Shown: positions 8,403-16,095 of the stretch, piece by piece
Numbering within the stretch: position 1 is the first letter of the stretch
Layout: each line of letters opens with the position of its first letter
Assembly: GCF_003471165.1 (NCBI RefSeq)
Contig: NZ_QRIL01000039.1
Span: forward strand, 1-25,515
Direction of reading: 5' to 3'
Length of the DNA stretch: 25,515 nucleotides
Origin: Ruminococcus sp. AM22-13
GTDB lineage: Bacteria; Bacillota; Clostridia; Lachnospirales; Lachnospiraceae
Translations under genes and position numbers: made by a program
The notes under the pieces: model-generated
Databases searched by the model: none
Told to the model about the DNA's origin: nothing
What the model saw: the letters and a program-made list of their open reading frames with translations, nothing else

Positions 8403-8829
8403 AATCTGGCAGTTGACTCTGTTGTAAGTGCCTCAAAACATGGCGTAGTGACTGCATCTTCCATTCCTGATATACTGTGACAAACCGTATATTTAAGGAG
8501 GCACACTTATGGCAAGACAAAATCAGGAAACAATCACAACGTTTGGAGAGGTTCTGCATTCTTCCAATATCTCTTATTCTCAGAATCGTTCCTCTTCCAA
8601 TGATAACCGGCTGATGATCTATTTTCAGGGAATGAAAGCTACAAAGAGAGAAAAAATTAAATTAGAACAAATTTCTAGAGAGTATAGACAAATTCCGAAA
8701 GAAAAAGATGCTGATGATTTTGCATATAAAAATATGAAAAAAGCTATTGAAAAATTAGAAGGAAAACGTCGGGGTCTGACCCTATGGAGTACAATTAAAA
8801 AGGATAAAGCAGAGCTAAAAGATTTATAA
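8403..8829 (+). pseudogene. IS4-like transposase 5' end fused to unknown sequence and repeat R2
   Basis: From 8403 to about 8627 this looks like the left end of an IS4-family element: AAGTGCCTCAAAACATGG in the leader (also seen inverted near 11945-11960), an AAGGAGGC ribosome site, then ATG 8509 and MARQNQETITTFGEVLHSSN. After about codon 45 the sequence changes to a lysine-rich segment (REKIKLEQISREYRQIPKEK) that I do not recognise and that may come from another gene. From 8771 the frame enters repeat R2 and stops at 8829. It is a three-part chimera and not functional. Confidence 0.5.
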
Positions 8830-8879
8830 AAGAATTATAAAATCGGAAATAGAGTGGAAAGAGAAGAAAAAAGCCAGAG
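8771..8879 (+). repeat. Dispersed repeat R, copy 2
   Basis: It has the same 5' end (GGGGTCTGACCCTATGGAGT) and body as the other copies, ending about AAAAAAGCCAGAG. It belongs to the subtype with GGAAATAGAGTGGAAAGAG, shared with copies 4 and 8. Confidence 0.85.
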
Positions 8880-9104
8880 AAAATTTGGCAGGAAATTATA
8901 GTGCGAGTTTATTGACAAAAGAGATAAGAGGTCATATGCGTATGATAGAAATGTATGAGCTGAAGGATTTTTAGACGAGCACTAAAAAAGCAGTAAAAAT
9001 AGTAATTTACAGAAAATTCAGTTAATTACTTGTAAAAATAGCTCTCGGAAGCCAGTAAAATCAAGGATTCCGAGAGGCTACCGTAGAAATGGAAGCACAC
9101 TTCC
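8880..9104 (+). other. Gene-fragment segment between R2 and R3, with a hairpin
   Basis: A frame open through the end of R2 reads ARENLAGNYSASLLTKEIRG and stops at 8972-8974; it resembles the tail of a real protein but is unidentified. Further on, CTCTCGGAA (9042-9050) pairs perfectly with TTCCGAGAG (9068-9076), and the pairing can extend to an outer TAGC/GCTA. There is no T-tract, so it is not a clear terminator. Confidence 0.35.
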
Positions 9105-9186
9105 GGGGTCCGACTCTATGAAGTGCAACTAAAAAGGATAAAGCAGGGCTAAAAGATCTATAAAAGAATTATAAAATCGGGTATAG
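9105..9186 (+). repeat. Dispersed repeat R, copy 3 (short, ends GGGTATAG)
   Basis: It starts GGGGTCCGACTCTATGAAGT and stops at ATCGGGTATAG. It is followed within 10 bp by the palindrome CACATTGGGGTCTGACC that abuts the group II intron. Confidence 0.8.
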
Positions 9187-9211
9187 AAATAGAACACATT
9201 GGGGTCTGACC

Positions 9212-10163
9212 GTGCGTCCAGCAAAGGGTATATAGTCCGGTGGGTGGAAGCCCCATCAAATAAGCTGCTAACCACAGCATTTGAAGCGAGTCTTGAGTCT
9301 GTTACGGTAACGCGCAGGCTAAGCGTAGACAGCAAGATAGCAGGGATAGCTATGGAGCACCGAAATCCCAAAGTATCAGAGGGTCGACACCGTGGTCAGG
9401 GTGGAAGACAATATATGCACTTATCGTTATGGTGAGATTTTGCATGCCTCTGCGGTGTTGTTGAAACTATTCATGTCAGACAGGGACTATATGTCAACTG
9501 GAGAGGACCTGCATTTTCTTTTCAGAGTGTGTAAATGAAAAGTATGTCCGCCAACCAAAAGAAGAAAGACAAACGAAGTGCAGGTAGTCGGAGGCCCGAA
9601 CAGTACCGGTGAAGGTATGAACAAAATAAATACCGGAGGGAAGTCGAGAGAGAACTGTGCCTCGCAGTTCTGGCCTGCGAAACTATATCAAAGAGGAAAC
9701 ATTAGCTATACACAGAGATAGGGGAACTAATGGAAACGAAATTGGCGAGAATATCACAATTATCAAAAGAAAACCCAGACATGGTCTTTACATCACTGGG
9801 GCATCTTATTAATAAGGAGATGCTTGAGAACTGTCATGTCCAGATGGATGGAACGAAAGCCGTAGGAATAGATGGAGTTACTAAAGAAGAATACGGAAGA
9901 AATCTGGAAGAAAATCTAGAAGCCCTTATAGAAAGTTTGAAGAAGAAATCCTATAAGCCTAAACCAGCAAGACTGGTAGAAATACCAAAGGACAATGGGA
10001 AGATGCGGCCACTTAGTATCTACTGTTATGAAGACAAGCTGGTACAGGAAGCACTGCGCAGGATACTGGAAGCAGTATTCGAACCAATGTTTTATGATGA
10101 GATGATGGGATTCAGACCCAACAGGGGCTGCCATAAAGCAATCCGCAAACTAAACATAAAGAA
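9212..10163 (+). mobile_element. 5' part of a group II intron, truncated by repeat R4
   Basis: The intron begins GTGCGTCCAGC directly after the 5' exon ACATTGGGGTCTGACC, matching the GUGCG start of bacterial group II introns. The 520 bases before the reading frame have the structured, purine-rich look of domains I-III. The frame beginning at 9730 is a maturase/reverse transcriptase. GGTCAG at 9394-9399, about 185 nt into the intron, is the perfect complement of the last six exon bases CTGACC and is a candidate EBS1. Domains IV (3' part), V and VI are missing: at about 10163 the sequence switches to repeat R4. It cannot splice on its own. Confidence 0.8.
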
Positions 10164-10176
10164 TGTCGGGGTCTGA
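9730..10176 (+). pseudogene. ltrA: Group II intron reverse transcriptase/maturase, N-terminal fragment
   Basis: The start is ATG 9730. About 143 native residues cover the RT-0 to RT-2 region: TKAVGIDGVTKEEYG, then KPARLVEIPKDNGKMRPLSI (RT-1/2), then VFEPMFYDEMMGFRPNRGCH (the RT-2 to RT-2a FRP-R-x-C-H segment). The catalytic YADD block, the maturase domain X and any endonuclease domain are absent. The last few codons (VGV and stop) are repeat R4 sequence. A full intron-encoded protein is usually 400-600 residues, so this is about a third and inactive. Confidence 0.85.
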
Positions 10177-10267
10177 CCCTATGAAGTACAACTAAAGAGG
10201 ATAAAGCAGAGCTAAAAGATCTATAAAAGAATTATAAAATCGGAAATAGAGTGGAAAGAGAGAAGAA
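10168..10267 (+). repeat. Dispersed repeat R, copy 4
   Basis: GGGGTCTGACCCTATGAAGT begins right after AAAGAATGTC, cutting the reverse transcriptase frame. The copy ends about GAGAGAAGAA and is followed within 6 bp by a palindrome of the same core (GACATTTGGGTCAGACCC, 10273-10290). Confidence 0.85.
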
Positions 10268-10422
10268 TTTCCGACATTTGGGTCAGACCCTTTGAAATAA
10301 TAATAAAATGAGTAAATATGTTCTAAAAGTTTTCTAAAGGAAGTATAACATAAAGAAATTACGAATCTGTATGTGTTAAGGATGCTCAGTTAAAGCAATA
10401 TGAACACAATAAGGAGCCTTCC
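10268..10422 (+). other. Fragment segment between R4 and R5
   Basis: It begins with the palindrome GACATTTGGGTCAGACCC. The last 65 bases are open in a frame reading YESVCVKDAQLKQYEHNKEP that runs into R5 and stops. It looks like a snippet of an unidentified gene; nothing else is apparent. Confidence 0.3.
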
Positions 10423-10631
10423 GGGGTCTGACCCTACGAAGTACAACTAAAAAGGATAAAGCAGGGCTAAAAGATCTATAAAAGAATTATAAAATCGGGA
10501 ATAGAGTGGCAAGTGGGAAGAAAAAATAGAAATTGATTTAGTAAGCGATAGGAGAATTCAGCTATGTTTATATTCTCCTTCGCCTTATAAAAGGTAAATA
10601 TATAATACGATAAGATTAAATGGTTCTATTG
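10423..10631 (+). repeat. Dispersed repeat R, copy 5 (long form)
   Basis: It is nearly identical to copy 1 over its whole length, including the hairpin extension, but lacks 13 bases near the end (GATTAAATGG in place of GATTAGAATAAATATAAAATGG). It ends TGGTTCTATTG, then 10 bases separate it from copy 6. Confidence 0.85.
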
Positions 10632-10641
10632 AGTGAACGTT

Positions 10642-10739
10642 GGGGTCTGACTCTGTGAAGTACAACTAAAGAGGATAAAGCAGAGCTAAAAGATCTATAA
10701 AAGAATTATAAAATCGGGTATAGAGTGGCAAGTGGGAAG
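10642..10739 (+). repeat. Dispersed repeat R, copy 6
   Basis: It starts GGGGTCTGACTCTGTGAAGT and ends GTGGCAAGTGGGAAG, where unrelated sequence begins. It lies in direct tandem with copy 5. Confidence 0.85.
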
Positions 10740-10929
10740 TGTTGCTGATTTCTCAGTTTGTCACTGATCAGATTTGCTCCCATGTCACAGATCTGCTGAG
10801 TTTTGTGTCATTGGCATTTTTGTGCAATCCGGCAGATTTCCTGCCGGATTATCTGTTTCATTTACAATGTTACATATGAGCTGAGTGCTTCAAGTGCTTT
10901 TACGATACTGATGACGTCCACCTTTGACG
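10740..10929 (-). other. Fragment segment between R6 and palindrome P3
   Basis: On the minus strand a frame entering from the palindrome reads PSKVDVISIVKALEALSSYV and stops near 10868, so it could be the last 22 residues of a lost gene. AATCCGGCAG/CTGCCGGATT (about 10827-10851) is a perfect 10-bp hairpin. The segment is bounded by R on one side and by the 31-nt palindrome on the other. Confidence 0.3.
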
Positions 10930-10960
10930 GACCACATTGGGGTCTGACCCCAATGTGGTC
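10930..10960. repeat. Perfect 31-nt palindrome P3
   Basis: GACCACATTGGGGT, loop CTG, ACCCCAATGTGGTC: 14-bp arms with no mismatch. The copy at 12007-12037 is identical, and 11201-11221 is its right half. Confidence 0.9.
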
Positions 10961-11098
10961 TTAGAAAAATCAGATGGAAATTGTTTCTTCTGTGAAAAAA
11001 TAATTTACGATCAACATAATAGAAAAATCATTAGCGTTGATGATTTGTTAAAAGATATTAAAGAATGTCAGGGTCAATGTCTAGGTCTGACCCTATGA
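10952..11098 (+). pseudogene. Unidentified gene fragment between palindrome P3 and repeat R7
   Basis: The frame is open from the right arm of the palindrome, reads VLEKSDGNCFFCEKIIYDQH then NRKIISVDDLLKDIKECQ, and ends in TGA inside R7. The sequence looks like genuine protein with a CxxC pair (CFFC), but no family is recognised. Both borders are the GGGGTC motif, so it is a captured internal piece of a gene. Confidence 0.4.
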
Positions 11099-11190
11099 AG
11101 TACAGCTAAAAAGAATAAAGCAGAGCTAAAAGATCTATAAAAGAATTATAAAATCGGATATAGAGTGGAAAGAGAGAAGAAAAAAGCCGA
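11083..11190 (+). repeat. Dispersed repeat R, copy 7
   Basis: It starts AGGTCTGACCCTATGAAGTA and ends about AAAAAAGCC. The 12 bases before it (AATGTCAGGGTC) and its own start (AATGTCTAGGTC, 11076-11087) are a tandem duplication. Confidence 0.85.
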
Positions 11191-11200
11191 CAGACTTCCA

Positions 11201-11221
11201 GGGTCTGACCCCAATGTGGTC
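11201..11221. repeat. Right half of the 31-nt palindrome (P4)
   Basis: GGGTCTGACCCCAATGTGGTC, identical to the right half of the copies at 10930 and 12007. The left arm is replaced by CAGACTTCCA. About 150 bases of non-coding sequence follow, probably the 3' flank of the IS4 remnant. Confidence 0.75.
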
Positions 11222-11371
11222 AATTTACCGTCAACTTAAGGAAAATCGTCAGATTTTATCCTAATTATATACTATGATTTACCGCAAAAATGCAGGATTA
11301 ATCCTCAACCAGTTAGAAAATTCACCAAAAAGGCGCACTTAAATAGAGCTTAAATGTAACAGTGTTTTTAT

Positions 11372-11796
11372 TTACAAGGCAGCTTTCTTATTTCTAAAAT
11401 GTGAACGTCCTTTTGACTTTAATTTTTTTCTTGAAATGATCTTCCAGGAAGGATCTGTGAACGGCACCGGACAGCTTCTTTGTACAGCTTCTCAATAACT
11501 GAGAGTTTAGACAGATCACAGAGGATCTTTGGAAAGATGATCTTGATCCGTCCGATGATAAATGCGCGATTAGCCTGATAACGAAATTTATTGGAACTTT
11601 TGGAAGTGATGTCTATTTCTTCATCTGCGTCATTCTTGATAAGGGAAACAAGATTTGAAAGAAGCATATTGATATAAAATTCCTGAATGATAGATGTTGC
11701 AGTAGCACCGGAAAACTCTTCCATAGCAAAGCGGCTCTTTAATTCTTTGTATTTTAATTCCACCGGCCAGTGCTGAAAATAAAGTTCCTTAAACAT
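11372..11796 (-). pseudogene. IS4-family transposase, C-terminal fragment
   Basis: The minus-strand frame starts with LYFQHWPVELKYKELKSRFA, the C-terminal DDE 'YREK' region of IS4 transposases: Y6-x2-H9-x3-E13-x6-K20, with the usual Arg replaced by His. It continues with FSGATATSIIQEFYINMLLS and FRYQANRAFIIGRIKIIFPK. A frameshift in an A-run at about 11426-11432 ends the frame at 11419. Restoring it gives KSKGRSHFRNKKAAL and a stop at 11372, the expected IS4 terminus. The N-terminal two thirds are missing; repeat R8 abuts the break at 11815. Confidence 0.7.
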
Positions 11797-11814
11797 ATCT
11801 TTTGTAAAATGTCT

Positions 11815-11924
11815 GAGTCTGACCCTATGAAGTGCAAATAAAAAGGATAAAGCAGAGCTAAAAGATCTATAAAAGAATTATAAAATCGGAAATAGAGTGG
11901 AAAGAGAGAAGAAAAAAGCCAGAG
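11815..11924 (+). repeat. Dispersed repeat R, copy 8
   Basis: It starts GAGTCTGACCCTATGAAGTG after AAAATGTCT and ends about AAAAAAGCCAGAG. It lies between the IS4 C-terminal fragment and an IS4-like 5' leader, replacing the transposase N-terminal part. Confidence 0.85.
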
Positions 11925-12006
11925 TTCCTGCTATAATACTTACATCAATGTTTGAGGCACTTTTTTCTGTTCCTTTTTAAATGGCACTGCTCTGGCAGTT
12001 CTTTTG
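11925..12006 (-). pseudogene. IS4-like 5' leader/end fragment, minus orientation
   Basis: On the minus strand this contains AACTGCCAGAGCAGTG and AAGTGCCTCAAACATTG, resembling the leader of the IS4-like fragment at 8403-8508 (GGCAGTTGACTCTG and AAGTGCCTCAAAACATGG). It is in the right orientation to be the 5' end of the element whose C-terminus lies at 11372-11796, with R8 in place of the middle. Confidence 0.4.
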
Positions 12007-12037
12007 GACCACATTGGGGTCTGACCCCAATGTGGTC
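12007..12037. repeat. Perfect 31-nt palindrome P5
   Basis: Identical to the palindrome at 10930-10960 (arms GACCACATTGGGGT and ACCCCAATGTGGTC, loop CTG). It marks the right edge of the mosaic and the start of the asnB-side sequence. Confidence 0.9.
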
Positions 12038-12055
12038 GAATCAAAAAACGTTTAG

Positions 12056-12343
12056 AAAAATTGCTTAAAAGAAACGATTTATTATTCATCTGAAAAAATA
12101 CGCAGAATACCGGAACTCAGGCAGAATGCAGGTCTTACCACACCGCTTCTGGCAGGGCTTGTTCATACGAAACTGTATCTGCCTGCGACCGGGGCAGGCG
12201 TGCCATATACCAGTGGATTCAATACTGCGTCCGGTGTGGCATCAATTGTAGCAGCAGATGAAGGCGATGAAGAATCCAGAGTCCTTTACAATAACGGAGA
12301 CGGAACCTGGATCGATGAGAACGGAAATCTTTATGAAGAGTAA
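12056..12343 (+). pseudogene. C-terminal remnant of an unidentified gene upstream of asnB
   Basis: The frame is open after a TAG at 12053-12055, reads LRQNAGLTTPLLAGLVHTKL then PATGAGVPYTSGFNTASGVA, and ends RVLYNNGDGTWIDENGNLYE with a TAA at 12341. Codon use and composition are gene-like and more GC-rich than the defence genes, but there is no start codon with a ribosome site. A proper terminator follows. It is most likely the tail of an ancestral neighbour of asnB, cut off 5' at palindrome P5. I do not recognise the family. Confidence 0.5.
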
Positions 12344-12346
12344 ATG

Positions 12347-12399
12347 AAAAGAAACGTTTTCCGTAAGCAAATAAGGGAATGGAAAACATTTCTTTTTTT
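12347..12399 (+). terminator. Rho-independent terminator
   Basis: AAAAGAAACGTTTTCC (12347-12362) pairs with GGAAAACATTTCTTTT (12381-12396) with one mismatch, followed by TTTTTA. It sits 4 bases after the stop of the preceding gene tail. The 180 bases from here to asnB also hold a direct repeat AGACATTTTTAT (12456-12467 and 12480-12491), possibly regulatory. Confidence 0.75.
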
Positions 12400-12576
12400 A
12401 TAAAATGTTATATGAGATATAAAAGCTATTTTGAAATATAATTATTTGATAAGAAAGACATTTTTATTTTACAACAAACAGACATTTTTATGATAAAATA
12501 TCGATAAAAATAATTTTGGACTGTAACAAAAGTCGTTGCAGTGTCTAAACTACATCAAATGGATACGGAGGAAGAA

Positions 12577-14436
12577 ATGTGCGGGATTTGTGGATTTACA
12601 GGTTACAGACAGGATCAGAAGACAGTAATTGAAAAGATGATGAAAGCCATTGAACATAGAGGCCCGGATAGTGAAGGCTCTTTTTGCAGGGAGAAGATTA
12701 CGCTGGGCTTTCGAAGACTTAGTATTATTGATTTAGAAGATGGGCAGCAGCCTATGGAAAGTGCGGACGGAAACCTGCATATTGTTTTTAATGGGGAAAT
12801 CTATGATTATAAGGAACTGCGGGCAGAACTTGAGGCTTCCGGCATTTCTTTCTGTACCCATTCTGACACGGAAGTTCTGGTAAATACCATTCAACAGTAT
12901 GGTGAGAAGGCACTGGATAAGCTCAGGGGAATGTTTGGGTTTGCAGTATGGAATGAAAAAGAGCAGACTTTGATGCTTGCAAGGGATTTCTTTGGAATTA
13001 AGCCTGTGTACTATGCCGAAATAGATGGACATTTTGTATTTGCTTCTGAAATTAAGAGTATTCTTGCATTTCCAGGCTATGAAAGAAAAGTAAATCAGAA
13101 GGCCCTGGAGCAGTATTTGTCATTTCAATATGCCCCTCTGGAAGAGACCTTTTTTAAGGGAATCTATAAACTTATGCCCGGACATATGCTTTTATATAAA
13201 AACGGAAACTATGAAATAAAGACTTATTTCAAAACAAAGCTTACACCTGGCAAGTGGAACCGTAAGACGAATATGGATCAGCTGCGGAGCCAGCTTGCAG
13301 AGATTTTAAGGGATTCGGTGAAGCACCACATGTTAAGCGATGTGGAAGTCGGCGCGTTTTTATCCGGGGGAGTGGACTCCGGGTATCTGGCTTCTGCCTC
13401 CGGTGCAGATCAGGCATTCACAGTGGGATTTGATGAGGGAGACCGATATAGTGAAGTAAACAAAGCTGCCAAAGTGGCAGAAAAAGCAGGATTGAAACAC
13501 CATGTGAAAATCATATCCAAGCAGGAATTCTGGGATGCCCTTCCAGATGTGATGTATCATATGGATGAACCACTTGGGGATGCCTCTGCAGTTGCACTTT
13601 ATTTTCTTTCCAAAGAGGCTGCCGGACATGTTAAGGTAGTCCTTTCCGGGGAAGGCGCAGATGAACTTTTCGGTGGATACAATATTTACAGAGAACCTGA
13701 AGCATTAAAGAAAGTTGCCTGGATTCCGTTCGTGCTCAGACGCGCTGTCAAAAAACTGGCTGCAAAGCTGCCAGACGTGAAAGGACGGGATTTCCTTATC
13801 CGCGCAGGAATGAAAGTAGAAGAACGCTTCATCGGAAATGCATATATTTACTGTGAAAAAGAGAAAGCACAGATTTTGAAAAATAAAGTAACAGGACCTT
13901 CCACGCAGGAATATTTAAGTCAATTTTATGAAGAGCTTGAGTCAGAAAACAGAGGCTCACTTCAAGACATGGAAAAAATGCAGTCTGTAGATCTGAACTA
14001 CTGGCTTCCTGGCGATATTTTGCAGAAAGCAGATAAAATGAGCATGGCACATTCCCTGGAAGTCAGGGTACCATTTCTGGATAAAGAAGTTTTTAACTTT
14101 GCAGCAAAGCTTCCGAAAGAAGCCAAGATTGCAGCAGGTACAACCAAATATATTTTCCGTAAAGCTGTTTCAGAATTTCTTCCACAGGAAACCAATGAAC
14201 GGAAGAAACTTGGTTTTCCCATTCCAATCCGTGTGTGGCTGCGGCAGAATGACTGGTATCAGATGGTAACAGATTTATTTACCTCGAAAGAAGCAGAAGA
14301 ATTTTTCCATACAGAGAAACTGCTCCAGCTCCTGAACAACCATAAAGATAAAAAAGCAGATAACAGCCGTAAAATCTGGACAGTTTTAACATTCCTTATC
14401 TGGTACGATAGATTTTTTACTACATGTTCGAAGTGA
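12577..14436 (+). CDS. asnB: Asparagine synthetase (glutamine-hydrolysing)
   Basis: Converts aspartate, glutamine and ATP to asparagine in the cytosol. The start is ATG 12577, because the protein must begin MCGICGF (Cys2 is the glutaminase nucleophile) and GGAGG lies 5 bases upstream; the longer in-frame GTG start at 12541 would bury that Cys. The class II amidotransferase domain covers about residues 1-200 (EHRGPDSEGS, VFNGEIYDY, SDTEVLVN). The synthetase domain follows with the PP-loop LSGGVDSGYLAS (SGGVDS 263-268) and GEGADELFGGYNIY. At 619 residues it has full family length with no defect. Its GC is higher than that of the flanking defence genes, so it looks like core sequence interrupted by islands. 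The direct repeat upstream may be an operator. Confidence 0.95.
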   Translation: MCGICGFTGYRQDQKTVIEKMMKAIEHRGPDSEGSFCREKITLGFRRLSIIDLEDGQQPMESADGNLHIVFNGEIYDYKELRAELEASGISFCTHSDTEVLVNTIQQYGEKALDKLRGMFGFAVWNEKEQTLMLARDFFGIKPVYYAEIDGHFVFASEIKSILAFPGYERKVNQKALEQYLSFQYAPLEETFFKGIYKLMPGHMLLYKNGNYEIKTYFKTKLTPGKWNRKTNMDQLRSQLAEILRDSVKHHMLSDVEVGAFLSGGVDSGYLASASGADQAFTVGFDEGDRYSEVNKAAKVAEKAGLKHHVKIISKQEFWDALPDVMYHMDEPLGDASAVALYFLSKEAAGHVKVVLSGEGADELFGGYNIYREPEALKKVAWIPFVLRRAVKKLAAKLPDVKGRDFLIRAGMKVEERFIGNAYIYCEKEKAQILKNKVTGPSTQEYLSQFYEELESENRGSLQDMEKMQSVDLNYWLPGDILQKADKMSMAHSLEVRVPFLDKEVFNFAAKLPKEAKIAAGTTKYIFRKAVSEFLPQETNERKKLGFPIPIRVWLRQNDWYQMVTDLFTSKEAEEFFHTEKLLQLLNNHKDKKADNSRKIWTVLTFLIWYDRFFTTCSK

Positions 14437-14527
14437 GAGAGTTGGTTATGAGACGGTAAACATGTAAATGTACGAAAAATTTATAAAGTCTACCAATCAG
14501 GTTTTTTTCGTTGTACAATGCTTTCTG

Positions 14528-14595
14528 TCGTACAGGGTTACTTTCCTTTGTAATGGTTTTGCCAAACTCATTATACATCAGAAAGCCCTGTACGA
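14528..14595. repeat. Inverted repeat between asnB and the response regulator
   Basis: TCGTACAGGG (14528-14537) is perfectly complementary to CCCTGTACGA (14586-14595), with 48 bases between. It lies between the convergent asnB and regulator genes. No T-tract follows directly, so its role is unclear. The rest of 14437-14629 shows nothing. Confidence 0.45.
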
Positions 14596-14629
14596 TATTT
14601 TTTATGAAAAAACCTGTAAAGTGGTGTAT

Positions 14630-16087
14630 TTATTTATAAGAATTTCGATAATCGGTAGGAGTCATATTTTCATATTTTTTAAATACCCTGCTAAGCTGGG
14701 TGGAACTATTGTATCCAACATGCTGTGCAATCTCATCAACCGTCATGTCTGTTTCTATCAGATATTGTTTGGTTGCTCTTATCCTTTCTGTATGCAAGCG
14801 AGTTAAATAAGATGTACCGGTTGCCTTTTTTAATAAAGCACAAATGTAACGGGGATTCAAATTTACACTATCAGCAATATCATCAAGAGAAATATCTTTT
14901 TCATAATTGTCTTTGATAAATGCATCAATTTGTTGAATTTGTGGATTACTTTCACTGCTAAAAGTATATTGCTTGAAAAGCCTGCTCTTTATATTGTTAA
15001 TAAATAGCTCTATTTCGGATACGAGATTATCCTTTGAAAGAACTGGAATTGATACATTCAAATCCGCTGGGAGTGAAAAACCATTTCGCTTGAGGTAGAA
15101 GAAAATATTCTGTTGAAAAGCACGATATATATTTTCATATGTATAGGTATTAACCGTCGTGCTGCTTTGTATATCTTCAATAATGGAAGTGATCACCGAA
15201 TGATCCATATGCTGCTGCGAATCAAGAAAAACAGAAATACATTTTTTATATATAAAAGCTGCCAACTGTTCTTCCTGAATATCTTCATTGAATACTTTCT
15301 CGTAAAAAAGCCTTTGAGCCGCATTCAGATATAAATTATGAAGTTTTTTTACAGAAGTAGAGTTAAGGCTGATTCCTATGTGCGCTGTTGGGTAAAGGGT
15401 TAACAAGCTCTTTTTTATTGCTTCTGATTTTGCTAAATATTTTGGGCGGTTGCATAATAACAAGATTTCTGATTTTCCCTGAAGCTGAAAAATATAAATC
15501 AGTGTATAATAAGTACTGAGTTCTTCTTTTATCTGGCTTTCATTAATTTCCTGTGAAACACCGGAAATAATAATTACAGTGATATACTGATAGGGAAAAT
15601 AATCACAAAAAACATGATCTGAAAGTAACAATTCCGCTGGAGAAAGCCCATACAAGGTAAGATTTAAGATATTGAGTAATTGATTATTATGCTCCTGATC
15701 TAACCTTTTAGTCTTTCTTGAATATGATTTCTCAATTAATTCCTGAAGAGCCGATTCGCTAATTGGTTTTAGCAAAAAGTCTAAAATCCCATATTTAACA
15801 GCCTTTTGTGCATATTCAAAATCCGCATGGCTCGTAAGTATCACAATGTCTCCTGAATAGTTACACTCATTCAGTTTATCAATCATACAAAATCCGTCCA
15901 TGAGTGGCATTCTAATATCAGTGATGACTAAATCAGCAGAGGCGTGTGTGAGCAAATTCATTGCAGACGGAACACCATTGGCAGATAGTACAGATATTGA
16001 AAATGGAAAAGAGAGTATTTCTTCAATTATTAGTTTAATTCCATTAAGAATCATCTGTTCATCAACAACAACAAGTATCTGAAACAT
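14630..16087 (-). CDS. AraC-family response regulator (YesN-type)
   Basis: Cytosolic DNA-binding regulator of a two-component system. The receiver domain is at residues 1-120, with acidic D9-E10, phospho-acceptor D57 (VITDIRMPLMDG), T85/S86 and K107 (LLKPISE). A poorly conserved linker of about 260 residues follows, typical of YesN-like regulators. Two AraC helix-turn-helix motifs occupy the last 100 residues (ISLDDIADSVNLNPRYICAL and VDEIAQHVGYNSSTQLSRVF). The total of 485 residues is normal for this type. ATG 16087 starts 8 bases after the stop of the histidine kinase remnant, whose last codons contain AGGAGG, so the two were translationally linked. Such pairs often control carbohydrate uptake; the target here cannot be told. 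The partner kinase is broken. Confidence 0.9.
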   Translation of the reverse strand: MFQILVVVDEQMILNGIKLIIEEILSFPFSISVLSANGVPSAMNLLTHASADLVITDIRMPLMDGFCMIDKLNECNYSGDIVILTSHADFEYAQKAVKYGILDFLLKPISESALQELIEKSYSRKTKRLDQEHNNQLLNILNLTLYGLSPAELLLSDHVFCDYFPYQYITVIIISGVSQEINESQIKEELSTYYTLIYIFQLQGKSEILLLCNRPKYLAKSEAIKKSLLTLYPTAHIGISLNSTSVKKLHNLYLNAAQRLFYEKVFNEDIQEEQLAAFIYKKCISVFLDSQQHMDHSVITSIIEDIQSSTTVNTYTYENIYRAFQQNIFFYLKRNGFSLPADLNVSIPVLSKDNLVSEIELFINNIKSRLFKQYTFSSESNPQIQQIDAFIKDNYEKDISLDDIADSVNLNPRYICALLKKATGTSYLTRLHTERIRATKQYLIETDMTVDEIAQHVGYNSSTQLSRVFKKYENMTPTDYRNSYK

Positions 16088-16095
16088 TTTTTGAT

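Noticed and set aside
9042..9076. Perfect 9-bp hairpin read as a terminator
   Set aside because: The loop is long (17 nt) and no T-tract follows on either strand; its function is not supported.
9199..9435. Short plus-strand frame (and a minus-strand frame at 9129-9371) in the intron 5' region
   Set aside because: It lies in the ribozyme domain I region; the sequence there is structural RNA and the frames show no protein-like features.
10827..10851. 10-bp hairpin AATCCGGCAG/CTGCCGGATT read as a terminator
   Set aside because: There is no downstream T-run on the plus strand, and A-rich rather than T-rich sequence follows on the minus strand.
8181..11924. Regularly recurring repeats resembling a CRISPR array
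   Set aside because: The repeat units are 80-220 bp, unevenly spaced, and separated by gene fragments rather than uniform short spacers; no cas genes are present.
12456..12491. Direct repeat AGACATTTTTAT as a defined operator of asnB
   Set aside because: The sequence is AT-rich and low in complexity; no clear -35/-10 pair could be fixed beside it, so it is only mentioned under the terminator.
12541..12576. GTG start adding 12 residues before asparagine synthetase
   Set aside because: The enzyme needs Cys2 exposed after Met removal, and GGAGG is correctly placed for ATG 12577.
14468..14916. Plus-strand frames opposite the response regulator 3' end
   Set aside because: They are antisense shadows of the AraC helix-turn-helix coding region, with no start signals.
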